Part shown: piece by piece, positions 11,561-23,699 of the stretch | Position numbering within the stretch: the first letter of the stretch is position 1 | Layout: the number at the start of each line of letters is the position of its first letter | The notes under the pieces: model-generated | Seen by the model: only the letters and a program-made list of their open reading frames with translations | The model's database searches: none | Told to the model about the DNA's origin: nothing | DNA from: Apricaphanius iberus | Taxonomy: Eukaryota > Chordata > Actinopteri > Cyprinodontiformes > Aphaniidae | Reading direction: 5' to 3' | DNA length: 64,000 nt | Assembly: GCA_028564705.1 (NCBI GenBank) | Contig: JAPXFQ010001662.1 | Span: forward strand, 5,702,001-5,766,000 | Program-made: the position numbers and the translations under genes

Positions 11561-14500
11561 ATGGTGTTGTTTCCGAACTCGCTAACGGAGGAAGAGGAGG
11601 CTCTGCAGAAGAAATATGCGAAACTGAAGAAAAAGGTAACTTGCTGGTTTGAAGGATTTTGTTTTATGTCGTGATGGTCTTTTGATATGAAAATTGACGA
11701 TTATAGCCACACATTTTTTCCAAATTGTGCTCTAGGAAAGGATGAAATCATTCATACATTAAATCCACTTTTTGTGCGATTCGATGAACGAATAGAAAAT
11801 CTTCGAATTGAACAGAATACCACTTCATTTATTTCCCCCTCTGTGGGAAAATTTCTGTGTATCAGCAGCAAAATCACTGGAGATATATAGAATTGTCAGA
11901 TATTTTTTTGTTTTTAACCTTAGTCCACTGCTGCCCTGCCAGTCGACTACTACTTAGTGATGTTGTGATTTCAGAAAAAGGCCCTTCTTGCATTGAAGAA
12001 GCAGAGTTCAACGAACCAAACAAACCAGAGTGGCTTGAAACGGAGTAAGTGCATTTGATTGCTATTCATGGACTTCCTACTAAACCAGAAGCTGTTTTTA
12101 GTTGCCAAATTGTACACACAAAAAAACCCAATGAATTTGGCTTGGGTTCTAGAGGAAGGGAAGTTGAATTAGTGTAAATTATAACAGTTGGATGGGTGGA
12201 AAATATTGGATTTGTGGTTTATATGGAACCTCAGAGGAATTAGTAAAAAATAGATATGTTGTGATTATTCTTTTTTGATTGCACCTGTGGAGATATGCAA
12301 ACAGAAGTTGCAATTACAGGTGTAAAAAATGCAGACTTGTCAGTATGCAGCGTCCGTACAGATGACCCCCTCACCTGCATCGTCCCATGCTGATAATCTG
12401 ATTAAAATACTGCTGTTCTTAATCTTCTTTACAGGCTGAAACTGAGGGTAAAGATGCAGAAAAATGCCAAACTTGTAGGGAGACAGGGGGGAGAAAAAAA
12501 TCCACGTGGAGATGTGATACCCTTGTTATGAGTATTGTGATGGGGACAATAAGAATCATTTTTGATTTCAAGGTGCCATTAGGTTTTGCAAAGAACCACA
12601 ATCCGGCAACTTTTTATTTTGTAGTTGAGATTCTAAAGACCATACGTCTGTCTTAATCCGTTTTGAAGCTGACCTAATCTTCTTTCCTGAATTGTTTTAC
12701 TTTTAAGTTGATCTCTTCTATCAAGTGTAAATCAAATAAATAAAAAAATCTAACATTTTATGAACATGTTTTTTAAAAAGTGCAATTGGTATTCTGATCT
12801 TAAATGTATTTATAATCAGGACTGAGAGACTGAGAAGATTGCATTTTTTATGCTTATCAAATTGGACAAACATATGTGAAGAATGTCGGTTTTTATTCCA
12901 AATATTTTTTTTTTTTTTTTTATAGCATTGTCAGACCAGCCTGTTGTTGATACCGCAACAGCGACAGAGCAAGCTAAGATGCTCATCAAGTCAGGAGCCA
13001 TCAGCGCCATTAAGTCGGAGACAAAGAACTCTGGCTTCAAACGCTCTCGAATGCTAGAGATCAAACTTAAGGTACGGTTGAATGACATTAAATTCAGTTC
13101 TGTGAAAAATTATCTGCCTCCTTACAGATTTCTTCTGTTTTTCCTTTTTGTTTGTTTTCACAAGAAGAGTTAATTTATTATGGGAAAACACCTATCCAAA
13201 CCAACCTAGCCTTTTGTATAACCACTGACTTTGTTGTTTTGGTTCAGTTTCACTTGCCACACCGTCGCCTGATTACTGCTTCATCTTTTGCATCAATATA
13301 TCTCCTAAATAGAGCTGTTGTTATTACTATATGCAGTAGGCCAAACGATCTTAAAAAGCAGCATATCATGCCCCAATCTAAAGAAATTAAAAAATGATGA
13401 GAAGCAAAGTCTGAGATTTATTAGCCGGGAAATAGTCACAGTTTCTAAGGTTGGCCAGATATTTAGTAGGTCACCTATAAGTTTACCCACTCCCAGCACC
13501 TGAGTTTAATGAATGGATGAATAACGGTCTTTGACAGCATGCTGAGGAGTCCATTGCTCATTGAGGGGGAAATGCGTTCTCAGGCTAAAGAAAAAAACCG
13601 ACAAGACGCTGCGAAAGTTGGCAGATAGTAGGCAGAGCTGCCATGAAAAGTTAGCACCCCCTGCTGTCCTGCTCGAGAATTGCTTCGCAACACTGAAAAA
13701 TCAATGGAGAACAGAGGGATAGAAACGGAGAACCGTAAACGAAAAACGTCTCTGTTAGTATGTCTGCATGCAAATTCGGTGTCAAAGTAGAATAAACTAG
13801 GCTTTAGTGCAACAGTGGACATGCTCGTAAAACATGAAGGAGCGTTAACCTTGACGATCGGCGTTGTGAACAAAATTTTCATTCATGGGAGGATTTCAAT
13901 GTGGAAAGCAATGCTGAATCTTAGGAAATGACTGCTTCATGTTTGCCAAAAAATACATCTTGATGATCTCCAAGACCTTTTGGAAAATCTTCTGAGGACT
14001 GATAAAACAGAAGGAGAGCTTTTTGACAGGTCTTTATCCTGTTGCATCCGGTGTACTACTAACAAAATAAAAGAAAGAACCTCATCCCCAAAGTCAAACA
14101 TGGTGGTGGTAGTGTAATGATCCGGGGCTGTTTGGCTGTTTCAGGAGTTGGACAGCTTGCCAAGATTTTGCTCTGTACCAGAAAATCCTCAAGGATAATG
14201 TCGGTTTGTGAGGCACTTGTTGAACAGAAACCAGTATTAAAAATTTAATCTTTAGAAAACAGCTGTTTCTATTTATTCTAGCTATATCTGTCTTTTATTA
14301 GAATTAGTTCGATAATCTGAAACATTTGAGCATGACAAAGAAGTCAAAACAGAGGAAAACTGTTTTTTTCCCTCCTTATTCCTGTTTTATTTTTACTTTG
14401 AATCAGGACCCAGAAAAAGGTCCAGCTCCTGCCTTCTTACCCTTCCAAAGGAGTGTCTCTACAGACGAAGATCAACCTGAGGTATGAGGTATCCTCAAAT

Positions 14501-17500
14501 TTAACCCTTTTTTTGTGTTTTTGTGTGAGACTTTTCTCTCAAGTATCTGTTCTGAAGTCTCTTTGTGTCATTTGTTACAGTCTGGAAAGAGAGCTCAGAG
14601 GAAGTCTCTGTATGAAAGGTGAATCACCCAGCTGCTGTAAACAGCGAACTGATGGTCTAAAAGTGTCTCTCTGCGGGTCTAACGGAGCGTCTTTGTGCAT
14701 CCCCGCAGCTTTGTTAGTTCGAGCGACCGATACCGGGATGAAGACGAAGGAGTCGGCGTGTCGTCCAGCCGTGAGATTGAACGAGACAGGGACGTGGAAA
14801 AGGAGTGGGACAGAGAGAGGGAACGAGACCGGGAAAGGGACAGAGGCCGGGACAGAGACAGGGATAGGGAAAAAGAAAGACAACGAGATCGAAGCAGAGA
14901 GAAAGACAGAGACCAGGACCGGGACAGAGAGAGAGACAGAGAAAGAGATGCGCCTTTCAGAAGTAAGTAGCCTATTAGAGCTGTTTAATGGTTCTTATTA
15001 TGTCATGTCTTTTAAACTGTTGTGAAAAGTCTCTCACCATAATCAGATGTACACCACTTCGCCCCTAATATTGGGTCACCTACCTTTAAACGGTAATTAA
15101 CTTTGTTTAATCACGTTCTTTTACATGGGCTTTAATATAGAGTTGGTCCATCTTTGTGATTTATTTATTTTTACAGGAGGTTTTTTTGTGAGGTCAAACA
15201 CTACTGTTGGGTATGAAGGTCTGGCTCCGGTCTCCTCTCTTAACTCATCCCAAAGCTGGTGTATTGGCTCAGTACAACCCAGTCATGTCCCGCTATTCCA
15301 AACGCTAAACGGGGTCGAGAAAACCAAATTCCACACCATAATGCTCAATGCCCAAACGTATTAAGTGAATTGATTGCCTTTATTGTCATTGTACTTACAA
15401 TACAACAAAATTAGAAGCGCTACTCCACTGGATGCACACAATAAATACAATAAATGATCATTGCAGAACATAGAAAAACTGTAAAGGAACAGTGATCAAA
15501 TAAGTAAAGGTATTGAAGTACAGGAGTTCACAGTAAGTGGCTGGATTGACTTATTACGTTTGCATTTGGTGGAAAAGCTATTTTTAAATCTGGTGGTACT
15601 AGATTGTAACGACCTATAACGCCTGCTAGAGGGTAACAGCTGAAACTTGGCCACATGCAGTCAAACAAGCCCCATTGACGGACTCGCCGTCAAACAGCAA
15701 AGCAAGGTTCATCAGTCTTGAAGATAGAATAACCGTGCCGTTGTTGAGCTAATCTGAAGGCAAGGTGAAGTTATGTAACGATTGACTTTGCACAATGAAT
15801 GCGCCCTTCTCAGCATGTGCTGATATTTAGTTTTATTTTTTAACATAGCCTGACTGTCCTTGGCCACGACCTGTTATTTCCAAGTTGTTTCTGCTTCAAT
15901 AAGGAATGTGTAGTAGTGATGGAATTGGACAAATTCACTTCTATACGAGTGGTATCCTGTAACGGTACCACCCTGCAGTTGACTGACCTTTTGAGAGCGA
16001 CCCATTCTTTCACAGATATCTATAGAAACAGTGTTCCTGCCTTGGTGCAGGATTTTGTACACTTGTGTCATGGAAGTGATTAGAGCATCTGAATTCACTG
16101 ATTGAAAGCAGTGGCTCAATTCTTTTGGTAATATAGAGAATCAAGAAAAATCTAGATCCTTTTCAGTTCAAAGCAGGGGTAGTGTTAACCGCATATTTTC
16201 CATATTCGATTTTTGTTGACAGGAAAATCTAAAGTCTGTCCGCAAAATTGACAGATTTGTGTTCACATCTCTGACCAATATTTTCAACTTTACTCAAGAA
16301 GTAAAGGCAACCAAATTAATTAGAATTAATTTCTGAACGCTTCAAATGGAGAAAAAACGGCTGAAGTGGCGCTTAAAGGGAAAGTACAGTTTTTTTTTTT
16401 CAATCTGAACCTTATTTATAGCATACATTACATTCATTTACTCACCCAGACAAGTTTTGCGCACAACCCACATCTTCTAAAAACATCTAAGCTGTAACTA
16501 TACATTGCACATCATGTTGTACATAGAAGATTTCTAGGTACTTTTTATTCATTCATATTCATATCTGTTACAGAAGGTTTACATAGTAACTGTTTCACTG
16601 CCACTTTAGGTCTATTTAGGTTTTTATTTTTATCTAAGCCACATTACGGGAGAGAGAATTTTTTTTTTTTTTTTCTGTAGCTGCTGCTATTGAGAAATCG
16701 ACAATTTGTGGGAGACTTTAGAGTTTGACATTTTGCACCTTATTTAATGACAGACTATCATGAAAAAGGGATCAGCATGCACATCCATTCCAAAAATAAT
16801 GGGCAGCCGAAAACATGGGTAACATTGAAAGGAAGAAAAGAGACTACTCGCACACCAACTGCAGCAATTAAGGCACTAATTTTTTAAATCGACTACAATT
16901 TGGAGCCCTGTGCTGCGATAGGCGCCCCTTGTTTATTTAATATGAAAGACGATCATGACATAACCCAAACATAACATCATGAAGATGCATATTTGTAATG
17001 TGAGAGGTGTAGGACTAATTTTTCCAGCACGGGAATGTTTAATGTTGTCTAAATCTTGAATTTTATGCATGTTTTTTGCGTGTTGCTATGAAGGTTGAAA
17101 TGGGTGTAAAATTTACACCACCTCCTGACTTGGTGTATATTTTTTGCGCATTATATGCTCTCGTCCAGATTGATAAATGCCGAAAAGTGTAAATTTTTTG
17201 TGTACGCAACATTTACACCCTGATTTGGTCGTACGCAAGTTTGATAAATGAGGCCCATTAAGTGCTAATGGAAATTATGAGCTAAATGATACAAAATGAT
17301 GGGGAACATCGCATAAACCATTAGGATCAGTCTGATGGAGAACGTCGATGCCGATGCTGCATAAAAACAGAGCAGCTGCTCACCAGCATTACCTTTTTAT
17401 ATTGTCCATAAAAGCAGAAAAAAATATTCTTTTCCATAGTTATTTTCCCACGTCATGTGGAACCATTCTGGGAGGACTTCTTTAGCCTCCTGTGGCTCCA

Positions 17501-18860
17501 GAGCCTCAGGTTACAGACTTCCTATCTAGATTTTTATTGTGATCTACTAGGCTAAAATTGGGCAAAAGTAAATTTTTCCCATTTGGAAAATCTTCTGATG
17601 TAAACGTGGAAGGTTTTTTTTAGGAAAATATAATACGGTTAGATGTCAGTTTTGATTAACACACATTTTCCTCACCACTTTCTTTCAATCTCCAAGCTGT
17701 AGGATGTTTATCACTAGGATATAGATCAGTTGTGAACCGTTGAAGACCATCAAAGTGTTATCAACAAGAATACTTTTTTTTTTTATGCACGGCACATGAA
17801 TTAGTGCAGTCTAAGAAATATAAAAGTATTCCTTTCACATTTTTTGATGAGATCGTGATATATTGTACAGCTCTATTCTGGCATGAACTCAGTCTATGCC
17901 AGGTATATCTTATTTATATGAATGGGAAACGTTTTTTTTTAAAGCTTAACTGCTTAGTGGGGTTTTTGTTCAGTGATTATCATCCTTATTTTCCCCAGGA
18001 TCAGACTCGTACCCAGAGCGCAGAGGCGTGCGGAAGGGGAACACCGTGTACGTCTACGGCTCCGGCCTCGTCGAGGACAGTCTGCGGTCCACCTTCTCTC
18101 AGCATGGCAACATCATCGACCTCTCAATGGACAACCCACGCAAGTACGGAACCGAGAAACTGTTACATTATCAATTATTCTCCTAATATTCTTCAGTCCT
18201 GGTGCGTTCTGTGTTGCTGTACACACTTCAACTCTCTGCCTCTTCTGTTTCTCTGTCCAGCTGTGCGTTTATTACGTTTGAGAAGATGGAGTCTGCGGAT
18301 CAGGCTGTGGCTGAGGTTGATGCTATCTTATTTTTGCATATTGTTTTTAGAGGTTTTTTTCCACCTATTTTCTGTCCTTTACCTGCAAATAGGTGGAACA
18401 AGGTTCCTAAACTGAAGTCCTGAAGCAGTTTTGTGTAGTCTTGCCTGAAATCAAAACCTTTTCCAAGAGCAGCCTGCACAAAGACACAATCTTTCCCAAT
18501 TTCTGCTCTCAAAACTATAAAAAAAATAATGTTCCAGTTACCAACTGTAGAATTTCATTTATTTTAATACCTTTGCCCTCATATTTTTTTCCAACAGTTG
18601 AATGGAGCCGTGGTGGGAGACGTTCACATTAAAGTCAGCATTGCCAGGAAGCAGCCCATGCTGGACGCCGCCACCGGCAAATCAGTGTGGGCCTCCCTCG
18701 GTAAGCACAGCTCCCTTCTCCAGTTCTTTCGGACAACTGCTTTTTCAGATCAACACTCATCATTTATTGATCTATTTTTACAGCTGTGCAGAACAGCACC
18801 AAAGGCTCGTACCGCGATAAGAGGAACCAAGTGGTGTACAGTGAAGACTTCCTGGGATAA
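11561..18860 (+). CDS. nelfe: Negative elongation factor E (NELF-E/RDBP), complete, 345 aa
   Basis: NELF-E is the RNA-binding subunit of the NELF complex, which with DSIF pauses promoter-proximal RNA polymerase II in the nucleus. Ten coding exons join in phase: 11561-11635, 11975-12044, 12926-13071, 14407-14481, 14581-14618, 14709-14962, 17999-18143, 18261-18315, 18598-18700, 18784-18860 (1038 nt). The N-terminus has [20 protein letters not shown] and the conserved block [20 protein letters not shown]. Exon 6 of the coding set (14709-14962) encodes the Arg-Asp/Glu-rich RD region (about residues 155-215). An RRM follows, with RNP2-like TVYVYG (235-240) and RNP1-like NCAFITFEK (268-276), then [20 protein letters not shown]. 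Human NELF-E is 380 aa; the difference is mostly in the RD and acidic linker regions. The donor after 18315 is GTTGAT, slightly unusual. A non-coding first exon ends at 11324. Confidence 0.96.
13580..13805. repeat. Dispersed repeat copy, paired with 60610-60845
   Basis: Matches 60610-60845 by eye. Shared words include AGATAGTAGGCAGAG, CACCCCCTGCTGTCCTG (one change), ACGAAAAACGTCTC and ATAAACTAGGCTT. The last word read backwards resembles the end of the inverted-repeat element at 59746-60276, so all three may belong to one family. Confidence 0.65.
13905..14235 (+). pseudogene. Tc1/mariner transposase relic
   Basis: Plus-strand translation with stops and frameshifts reads like a Tc1 catalytic core: MFAKK, then a segment resembling DFWKNVLWTDETK, then [12 protein letters not shown] just after 14090. 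The canonical fish Tc1 block is HGGGSVMVWGC. No inverted repeats are left. It is a dead fragment inside a nelfe intron. Confidence 0.7.
14963..17998. other. nelfe large intron (3.0 kb), mostly unassigned repeats
   Basis: No nelfe exon is missing, because the flanking phases join. About 15170-15360 looks like a decayed minus-strand Tc1 fragment (low confidence). 15365-15480 contains CTTTATTGTCATTGTAC, a motif I associate with dispersed fish repeats, and a similar one lies near 63190. The segment ending near 17260 (GTACGCAAGTTTGATAAATG) resembles a transposon end. A 203-codon frame (17804-18415) only runs through the next exon in a wrong frame. Confidence 0.45.
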
Positions 18861-18976
18861 AATAAGTTTTTATGTTTTTTTTTCCCTTTTGTTAGCCTCT
18901 TCTGTTAGATATTGCAGTATTTTCTCTTGTCCTTTTGGATTAGCTCTTGTGGTTTGAGATTTTTGTTGCTGAATTT

Positions 18977-18982
18977 AATAAA
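18977..18982 (+). terminator. nelfe poly(A) signal AATAAA
   Basis: Canonical AATAAA about 115 nt after the nelfe stop codon (18858-18860), in AT-rich context. A second AATAAA-like word is not needed. Cleavage would fall near 19000. Confidence 0.75.
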
Positions 18983-18989
18983 TCACATT

Positions 18990-20225
18990 CTGGCAAGTTG
19001 AATGAAAATCCACAAAATTGGGATTTATTAGGTCCCTGCACACCTTTCCTGCCAATATCCCAAATCCCCTAGACATTTCAGACCATTTTAAAAGTAAAAA
19101 TTACAAAACTTCAAAGCCTTAGTAGGAATTTATGGAACAGTAATAGATTATGGAAGGATGTGGGAATGAGTTGATCAAACTCAGGTGATGAGATTAGGAA
19201 AAAAAATCAAGAGATTTTCCTTCTACACCTTTCTTCCTGGATTTAGTTCCAACAAACAACAGATGAAATCCTCCATATTAGGTTACTTTTAAGCTGCTTT
19301 TATTCACGATAAACCAACAGGTTTTACTCTTTGGAAAAGTCTGGAGTTTGATTGAAGCTTTTTTCCAGCTCTGGAAAAGAATGAAGAGAGAAAATTAAGC
19401 AGAGATAACGATAAGTAAATAAATGTGTTATTCTATCCATTCTCTCAGTGCTGGAATATCATTTAACCATTTATTCTTTGCTCCATCAGTTTATTCTTCT
19501 CTTCCATCCAGTCGCTCATGTTTAGTGCACTCATCCATCCATTCGTCGGTCCAGTTCCAAATGTTTCAAGGGCAAACGATATTTATTCCTATTAAAAATA
19601 CAAAAATACGTGTGTAATTTTTATTTCTATGTGTTCAGCCATAAATAAATGTGATATATTTTAATTAAAGGACATGCCTTTGTAGAAATAACTGTAAATC
19701 TGTAGCAAAAAAGGGTGTCACAGGTTTGCTTGTTTTTAAAAAGAAAAGCATGTTTGTTTCTAATTGTATGTTTTGTCTATTCTCATCAACTTGAATGGAA
19801 TAGGTTAGCAGTGTCAAACTAATTTCCATTTTGGGACACATTAAGCTAATAAACATCCTTAAAGGGCCGGTTGTGGCAGAAAGCATTGATAAAACTATAA
19901 CAAACCGTTAAAATGACCCTCCGCATTCCAAAAGTATGTCTTAAAATTCAATAATCCTAAACAACTGTACATAATTATGTGAGTAAGGACTGTTTAAATA
20001 ATCGCTGATTTAAATTTACTAATAAAATTGTATTGGTGTGCACAAAAAATGAACAATTTTCTATCTATGGGGTTCTCTAGAATTTAGAGGTTCACATAAA
20101 TAACCTTGGAGGGCCGTCCCACCCCTGATTTATAAGAAAATGTCCCATTATGACTGGGCTAGGATGTGCCTGTATATTAAAGCCACTGTTTGCATTTTAA
20201 GTGTCATCTCTTAATTTCAGTGTTT
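18990..20225. other. Intergenic DNA downstream of nelfe; no gene seen
   Basis: AT-rich sequence. A short CATCCATTC-type low-complexity stretch lies at about 19430-19560. No open frame has recognisable domains. It is the start of the tail-to-tail gap between nelfe and zbtb12. Confidence 0.5.
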
Positions 20226-20231
20226 ATATGT

Positions 20232-21490
20232 AAACTGAACAAAAATATGAAAGCAACACTTTTGTTTTTGCTCCCATTTTTTTATGGGATGAACTCAAAG
20301 ATCTGAAATATTTTCTACACACAAAATAACAATTTCTCTCAAATATTGTTCACAAATCTGTCTAAATCTGTGACAGTGAGCACTTCTCCTTTGCTGAGAT
20401 AATCCATCCCACCTTGCAGGTGTGCCATATCAAGATGCTGATTAAACAGCATGGTTATTGCACAAGTGTGCCTTAGGCTAGCCACAAAAAAAGGACACTC
20501 TGAAATATTTAGTTTTGTTTTATCGGGTGGGGTCTTGGGACTCAGAAAACCAGTCAGTATCTGCTGTGAACACCATTTGCCTCATGCAGTGCAACACATC
20601 TCCGTGGCATATAGTTGATCAGGTTGTCGATTGTGGCCTGTGGAATGTTGGTGTACTCTTCTTCAATGGACGTGCGATGTTGCTGGATAATGGCAGGAAC
20701 GGGGAAAAGGCTGTCGTATACGCCGATCAAGAATATCCCAAACATGCTCAATGGGTGACATGTCTGGTGAGTATGCCGGCCATGCAAGAACTGGGATGTT
20801 TTCAGCTTGCAGGAATTGTGTACAGATCCTTGCAACATGCTGCAACATGAGGTGATGTGGTTGGATGCATGGCACAACAATGGGCCTCAGGATCTCGTCA
20901 CTGTATCTCTGTGCATTCGAAATGCCATCAAAAAATGCTCCTTTCTTCTTTGTCCATATCGTACGCCTGCCCATACCATAACCCCACCGCCACCATGGAC
21001 CACTCAATCCATAACATCAGCAAACTGTTCACCTACACGACGCCACATATGCTATCTGTCATCTTCCCTGAACAAGCGTAAACCGGGATTCATCTGTGAA
21101 GAGAACACCTCCCCAACATGCCAATCCCATGTGAGCATTTACCCACTCATGTTGGTTACGACGACGAACTGGATACCCCGATGAGGGCGACAAGCATCCA
21201 GATGAGCTCCCCTGAGATAGTTTGTGCAGAAATTCTTTGGCATTCTTTATGCAAACCGGTTATTTAAGCAGCTGTCTGTGTGGCTGGTCTCAGACGATCT
21301 TGGAGGTGAACATACAGGAGTTGGAGGTCCTGGGCTGGTGTGGTTACACGTGGTCTGCGGTTGTGAGGCTGGTTGGATGTGATGCCAAATTCTCTGAAAC
21401 ACCTTTGGAGACGGCTGCTGTTGTTAGTTATTGTTGGAATCAGGTCCATATCCATATTAAATCCTCTATAACTGGGTTAGGCGTTTTACA
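20232..21490 (-). pseudogene. Tc1-like transposon relic, right end lost
   Basis: The left terminus begins ACTGAACAAAAATATGAAAG and runs into a long subterminal repeat, typical of a common fish Tc1 group. Minus-strand fragments encode the N-terminal HTH/linker (21264-21455) and the C-terminal catalytic part with PAYSPDMSPIEHVWD (20663-21007). In intact Tc1 elements that motif carries the final Glu. Frameshifts and stops break the gene, and the right-hand inverted repeat is missing at the junction near 21490. Confidence 0.85.
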
Positions 21491-22063
21491 CTGTGGTGGG
21501 TAGACTATCCAAAAATTCTGCTCAAGTAAGAGTAGCACTACTTTAAAAATTTTTACTAAAGTAAAAAAATACTTAAAGAGTAAACGAGTAGAAAGGCTAC
21601 TTGAGTACTGAGTAACAACTGATCTGATGTTTGAAGAAAATTATGTTATCAGACAGACAAAAATTAGATATGGGAAAATGTGGGTATTTTAAAGACAAAT
21701 TTAACAACAAAAAAAGCTAATAAAATGAATTTTAAACAGACGAATTACTTTTCTAAGTAAATATTTCAATAAAATACCAATACTTAATGTAGAAAAATTA
21801 TAAATATATCTTAGAGCATGGTAAAAACTATTTCCAGTGAAGATTTGTGGTGTTTACTATATATTCCCCTGACCTCATAATGTAGCAATAGCCTCAACAG
21901 ACAAAAGATTACATTAGAAAACCAAATTTTGGTTTTCCTTAATAAACTGTAGTCTGTCTGATATGTATAATGTCTGACATGTGCTCTTCATTCAATTAAT
22001 TTATGGTAAATGGTAAATTACTAAAGTAAAAAGCTTGGCATATCAAAACTACGCTTAGGAGTA

Positions 22064-23181
22064 CAGTCGTGACCAAAAGTTTTGAGAATGACACCAATAT
22101 TAGTTTTGACAAGGTTTGCTGCTAAACTGATTTCAGATCTTTGTTTCAGTTGTTTCTGTGATGTACTGAGATCATTATGTCAGGCTGATTGGGTTAGAAT
22201 GGCAGACTTGACACGTTAAAAGGAGGGTGATGCTTGAAATCATTGTTCTTCCATACAGGTAACCATGGTGACCTGCTAAGAAACGTGTGCAGCCATCATT
22301 GCGTTGCATAAAAATGGCTTCACAGGCAAGGATATTGTGGCTACTAAGATTGCACCTAAATCAACAATTTATAGGATTATCAAGAACGTCAAGGAAAGAG
22401 GTTCAATTCTTGTTAAAAACCCTTCAAGGCGTCCAAGAAAGTCCAGCAAGCTCCAGGATCTTCTCTGCACGCATCTGCACGTGCAATGAGGCGAAGACTT
22501 TTGGAAGATGGCCTGGTGTCAAGAAGGGCAGCAAAGAAGCCACTTCTCTCCAAAAAAACCCCATCAGGGACAGATTGATCTTCTGCAGAAAGTATGGTGA
22601 ATGGACTGCTGAGGACTGGGGCAAAGAATGGTACCAAAACACCCTCCAACAGCAACCTCTTCCAACAATCCAACAACAGTTTGGTGAATTCAAAGCATTT
22701 TCCAGCATGATGGAGTACCGTGCCATAAGGCAAAAGTGATAACTAAGTGGCTCGGGGACCAAAACGTTGAAATTTTGGGTCTATGGCCTGGAAAATCCCC
22801 AGATCTTAATCCCATTGAGTACGTTTGGTCAATCCTCAAGAGGCCGGTGGACAAACAAAAACCCATTAATTCTGACAAACTCCAAGAAGTGATTATGAAA
22901 GAATGGGTTGCTATCAGGGAGGTTTTGGCCCAGAAGTTGATTGAGAGCATGCTCAGTCGAATTGCAGAGGTCCTGAAAAAGAAGGACCAACACTGCAAAC
23001 AGTGAGTCTTTGCATAAATGTCATGTAATTGTCGATAAAAGCTTTTGAAACGTATGAAGTGCTTGTAATTATATTTCAGTAAATCACTGAAACAACTGAA
23101 ACAAAGATCTAAAAGCAGTTTAGCAGCAAACTTTGTGAAAACTAATATTTGTGTCATTCTCAAAACTTTTGGCCACGACTG
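22064..23181 (+). mobile_element. Tc1-like transposon, complete ends, defective transposase (1118 bp)
   Basis: Terminal inverted repeats start CAGTCGTGACCAAAAGTTTT on the left and CAGTCGTGGCCAAAAGTTTT on the right, about 30 of 31 bases matching, flanked by TA on both sides (22062-22063 and 23182-23183). The transposase is broken. An N-terminal HTH fragment is at 22304-22489, followed by a frameshift, and the core is internally deleted. A C-terminal part with SPDLNPIEYVWSILK lies at 22736-23005. It cannot encode an active enzyme but keeps both ends. Confidence 0.92.
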
Positions 23182-23389
23182 TATAAAGAAATCCCTGTCT
23201 TGGAATCGCAGGGAAATGTTGATGCCACCAACAATGTAGGTAGAGAAAGACTGTGGAAGGGGGGGAGTTGCTCTTTAAGGTGGATTTCATATGTCATATG
23301 TTCTGTATGTGTTTTATGCTTTATTACTGTTTTTAATTTCATGTAAAGCACCTTGAATTAACTTGTTGTTGAAAGTGTGCTATACGTGC

Positions 23390-23662
23390 ATGCGTGGGTT
23401 CCCGCCGGCTTCCTCCAACAGTCCAAAAACATGACTGTCAGGTTAATTGATCACTCTAAATTGTCCTTAGGTGTGCATGGTTGTTTGTCCTGTCTGTCTC
23501 TATGTGGCCTTGTGATGGCGACTTGTCCAGGTTGTACCCTGCCTCACGCCCGTTGACAGCTGGAGATAGGCACCAGCCCCCCTGCGGACCCTTGAGGACT
23601 AAGCGGTTCAGAAAATGGATGGATGGATGTACACCCCCCCCCCCCCCCTAAAAAAAAAAAAA
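23390..23662 (+). mobile_element. Non-LTR retrotransposon 3' end ending in GGATGGATGGATG, then a C-run and an A-run
   Basis: Words such as CCAAAAACATGACTGTCAGG, TTAATTGATCACTCTAAATT, CTCTATGTGGCCTTGTGATG and AAGCGGTTCAGAAAATGG match the 3' tail of a LINE family I recall as abundant in teleosts (probably RTE-like). Poly-C (near 23632-23648) and poly-A (to 23662) follow. Other decayed pieces, in inverse orientation, lie at about 25305-25400 and 55425-55495. Confidence 0.7.
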
Positions 23663-23699
23663 AGTTACTCAAGTAAATGTAACTAGTTACCACCAGCCT

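Larger units (their letters stand above)
13072..14406. other. nelfe intron carrying a dispersed repeat and a Tc1 relic
   Basis: This 1.3-kb intron contains the repeat at about 13580-13805 (shared with 60610-60845) followed directly by a broken Tc1-type transposase fragment (13905-14235). The region 13080-13560 shows nothing recognisable. No nelfe exon is missing here, because the phases of the flanking exons join exactly. Confidence 0.6.
21494..23692. mobile_element. Composite nested repeat bounded by TGGTGGGTA / TACCACCA ends
   Basis: The left end is TGGTGGGTAGAC followed by CTCAAGTAAGAGTAGCACTA. The right end is ACTCAAGTAAATGTAACTAG then TTACCACCA. These are the two ends of a repeat I recall as common in fish ('ACTCAAGTAA' family). 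A Tc1-like element (22064-23181) and a LINE-like tail (about 23390-23630) now sit between them. Flanks TTTTACACT and CTTACGACACT may be a decayed target duplication. A fragment of the same family lies near 37730-37850. Confidence 0.6.

Noticed and set aside
14453..15025. 190-codon frame overlapping nelfe exons
   Set aside because: It reads the RD exon and flanking introns in another frame. The composition (Arg/Thr/Gly/Glu repeats) is a by-product of the GA-rich tract.
17804..18415. 203-codon frame upstream of nelfe RRM exons
   Set aside because: Starts in intron sequence and passes through the real exon 17999-18143 out of frame.
20515..21184. Overlapping plus-strand frames as host genes
   Set aside because: They are antisense to a Tc1 transposase whose minus-strand translation has the expected PIEHVW motif.
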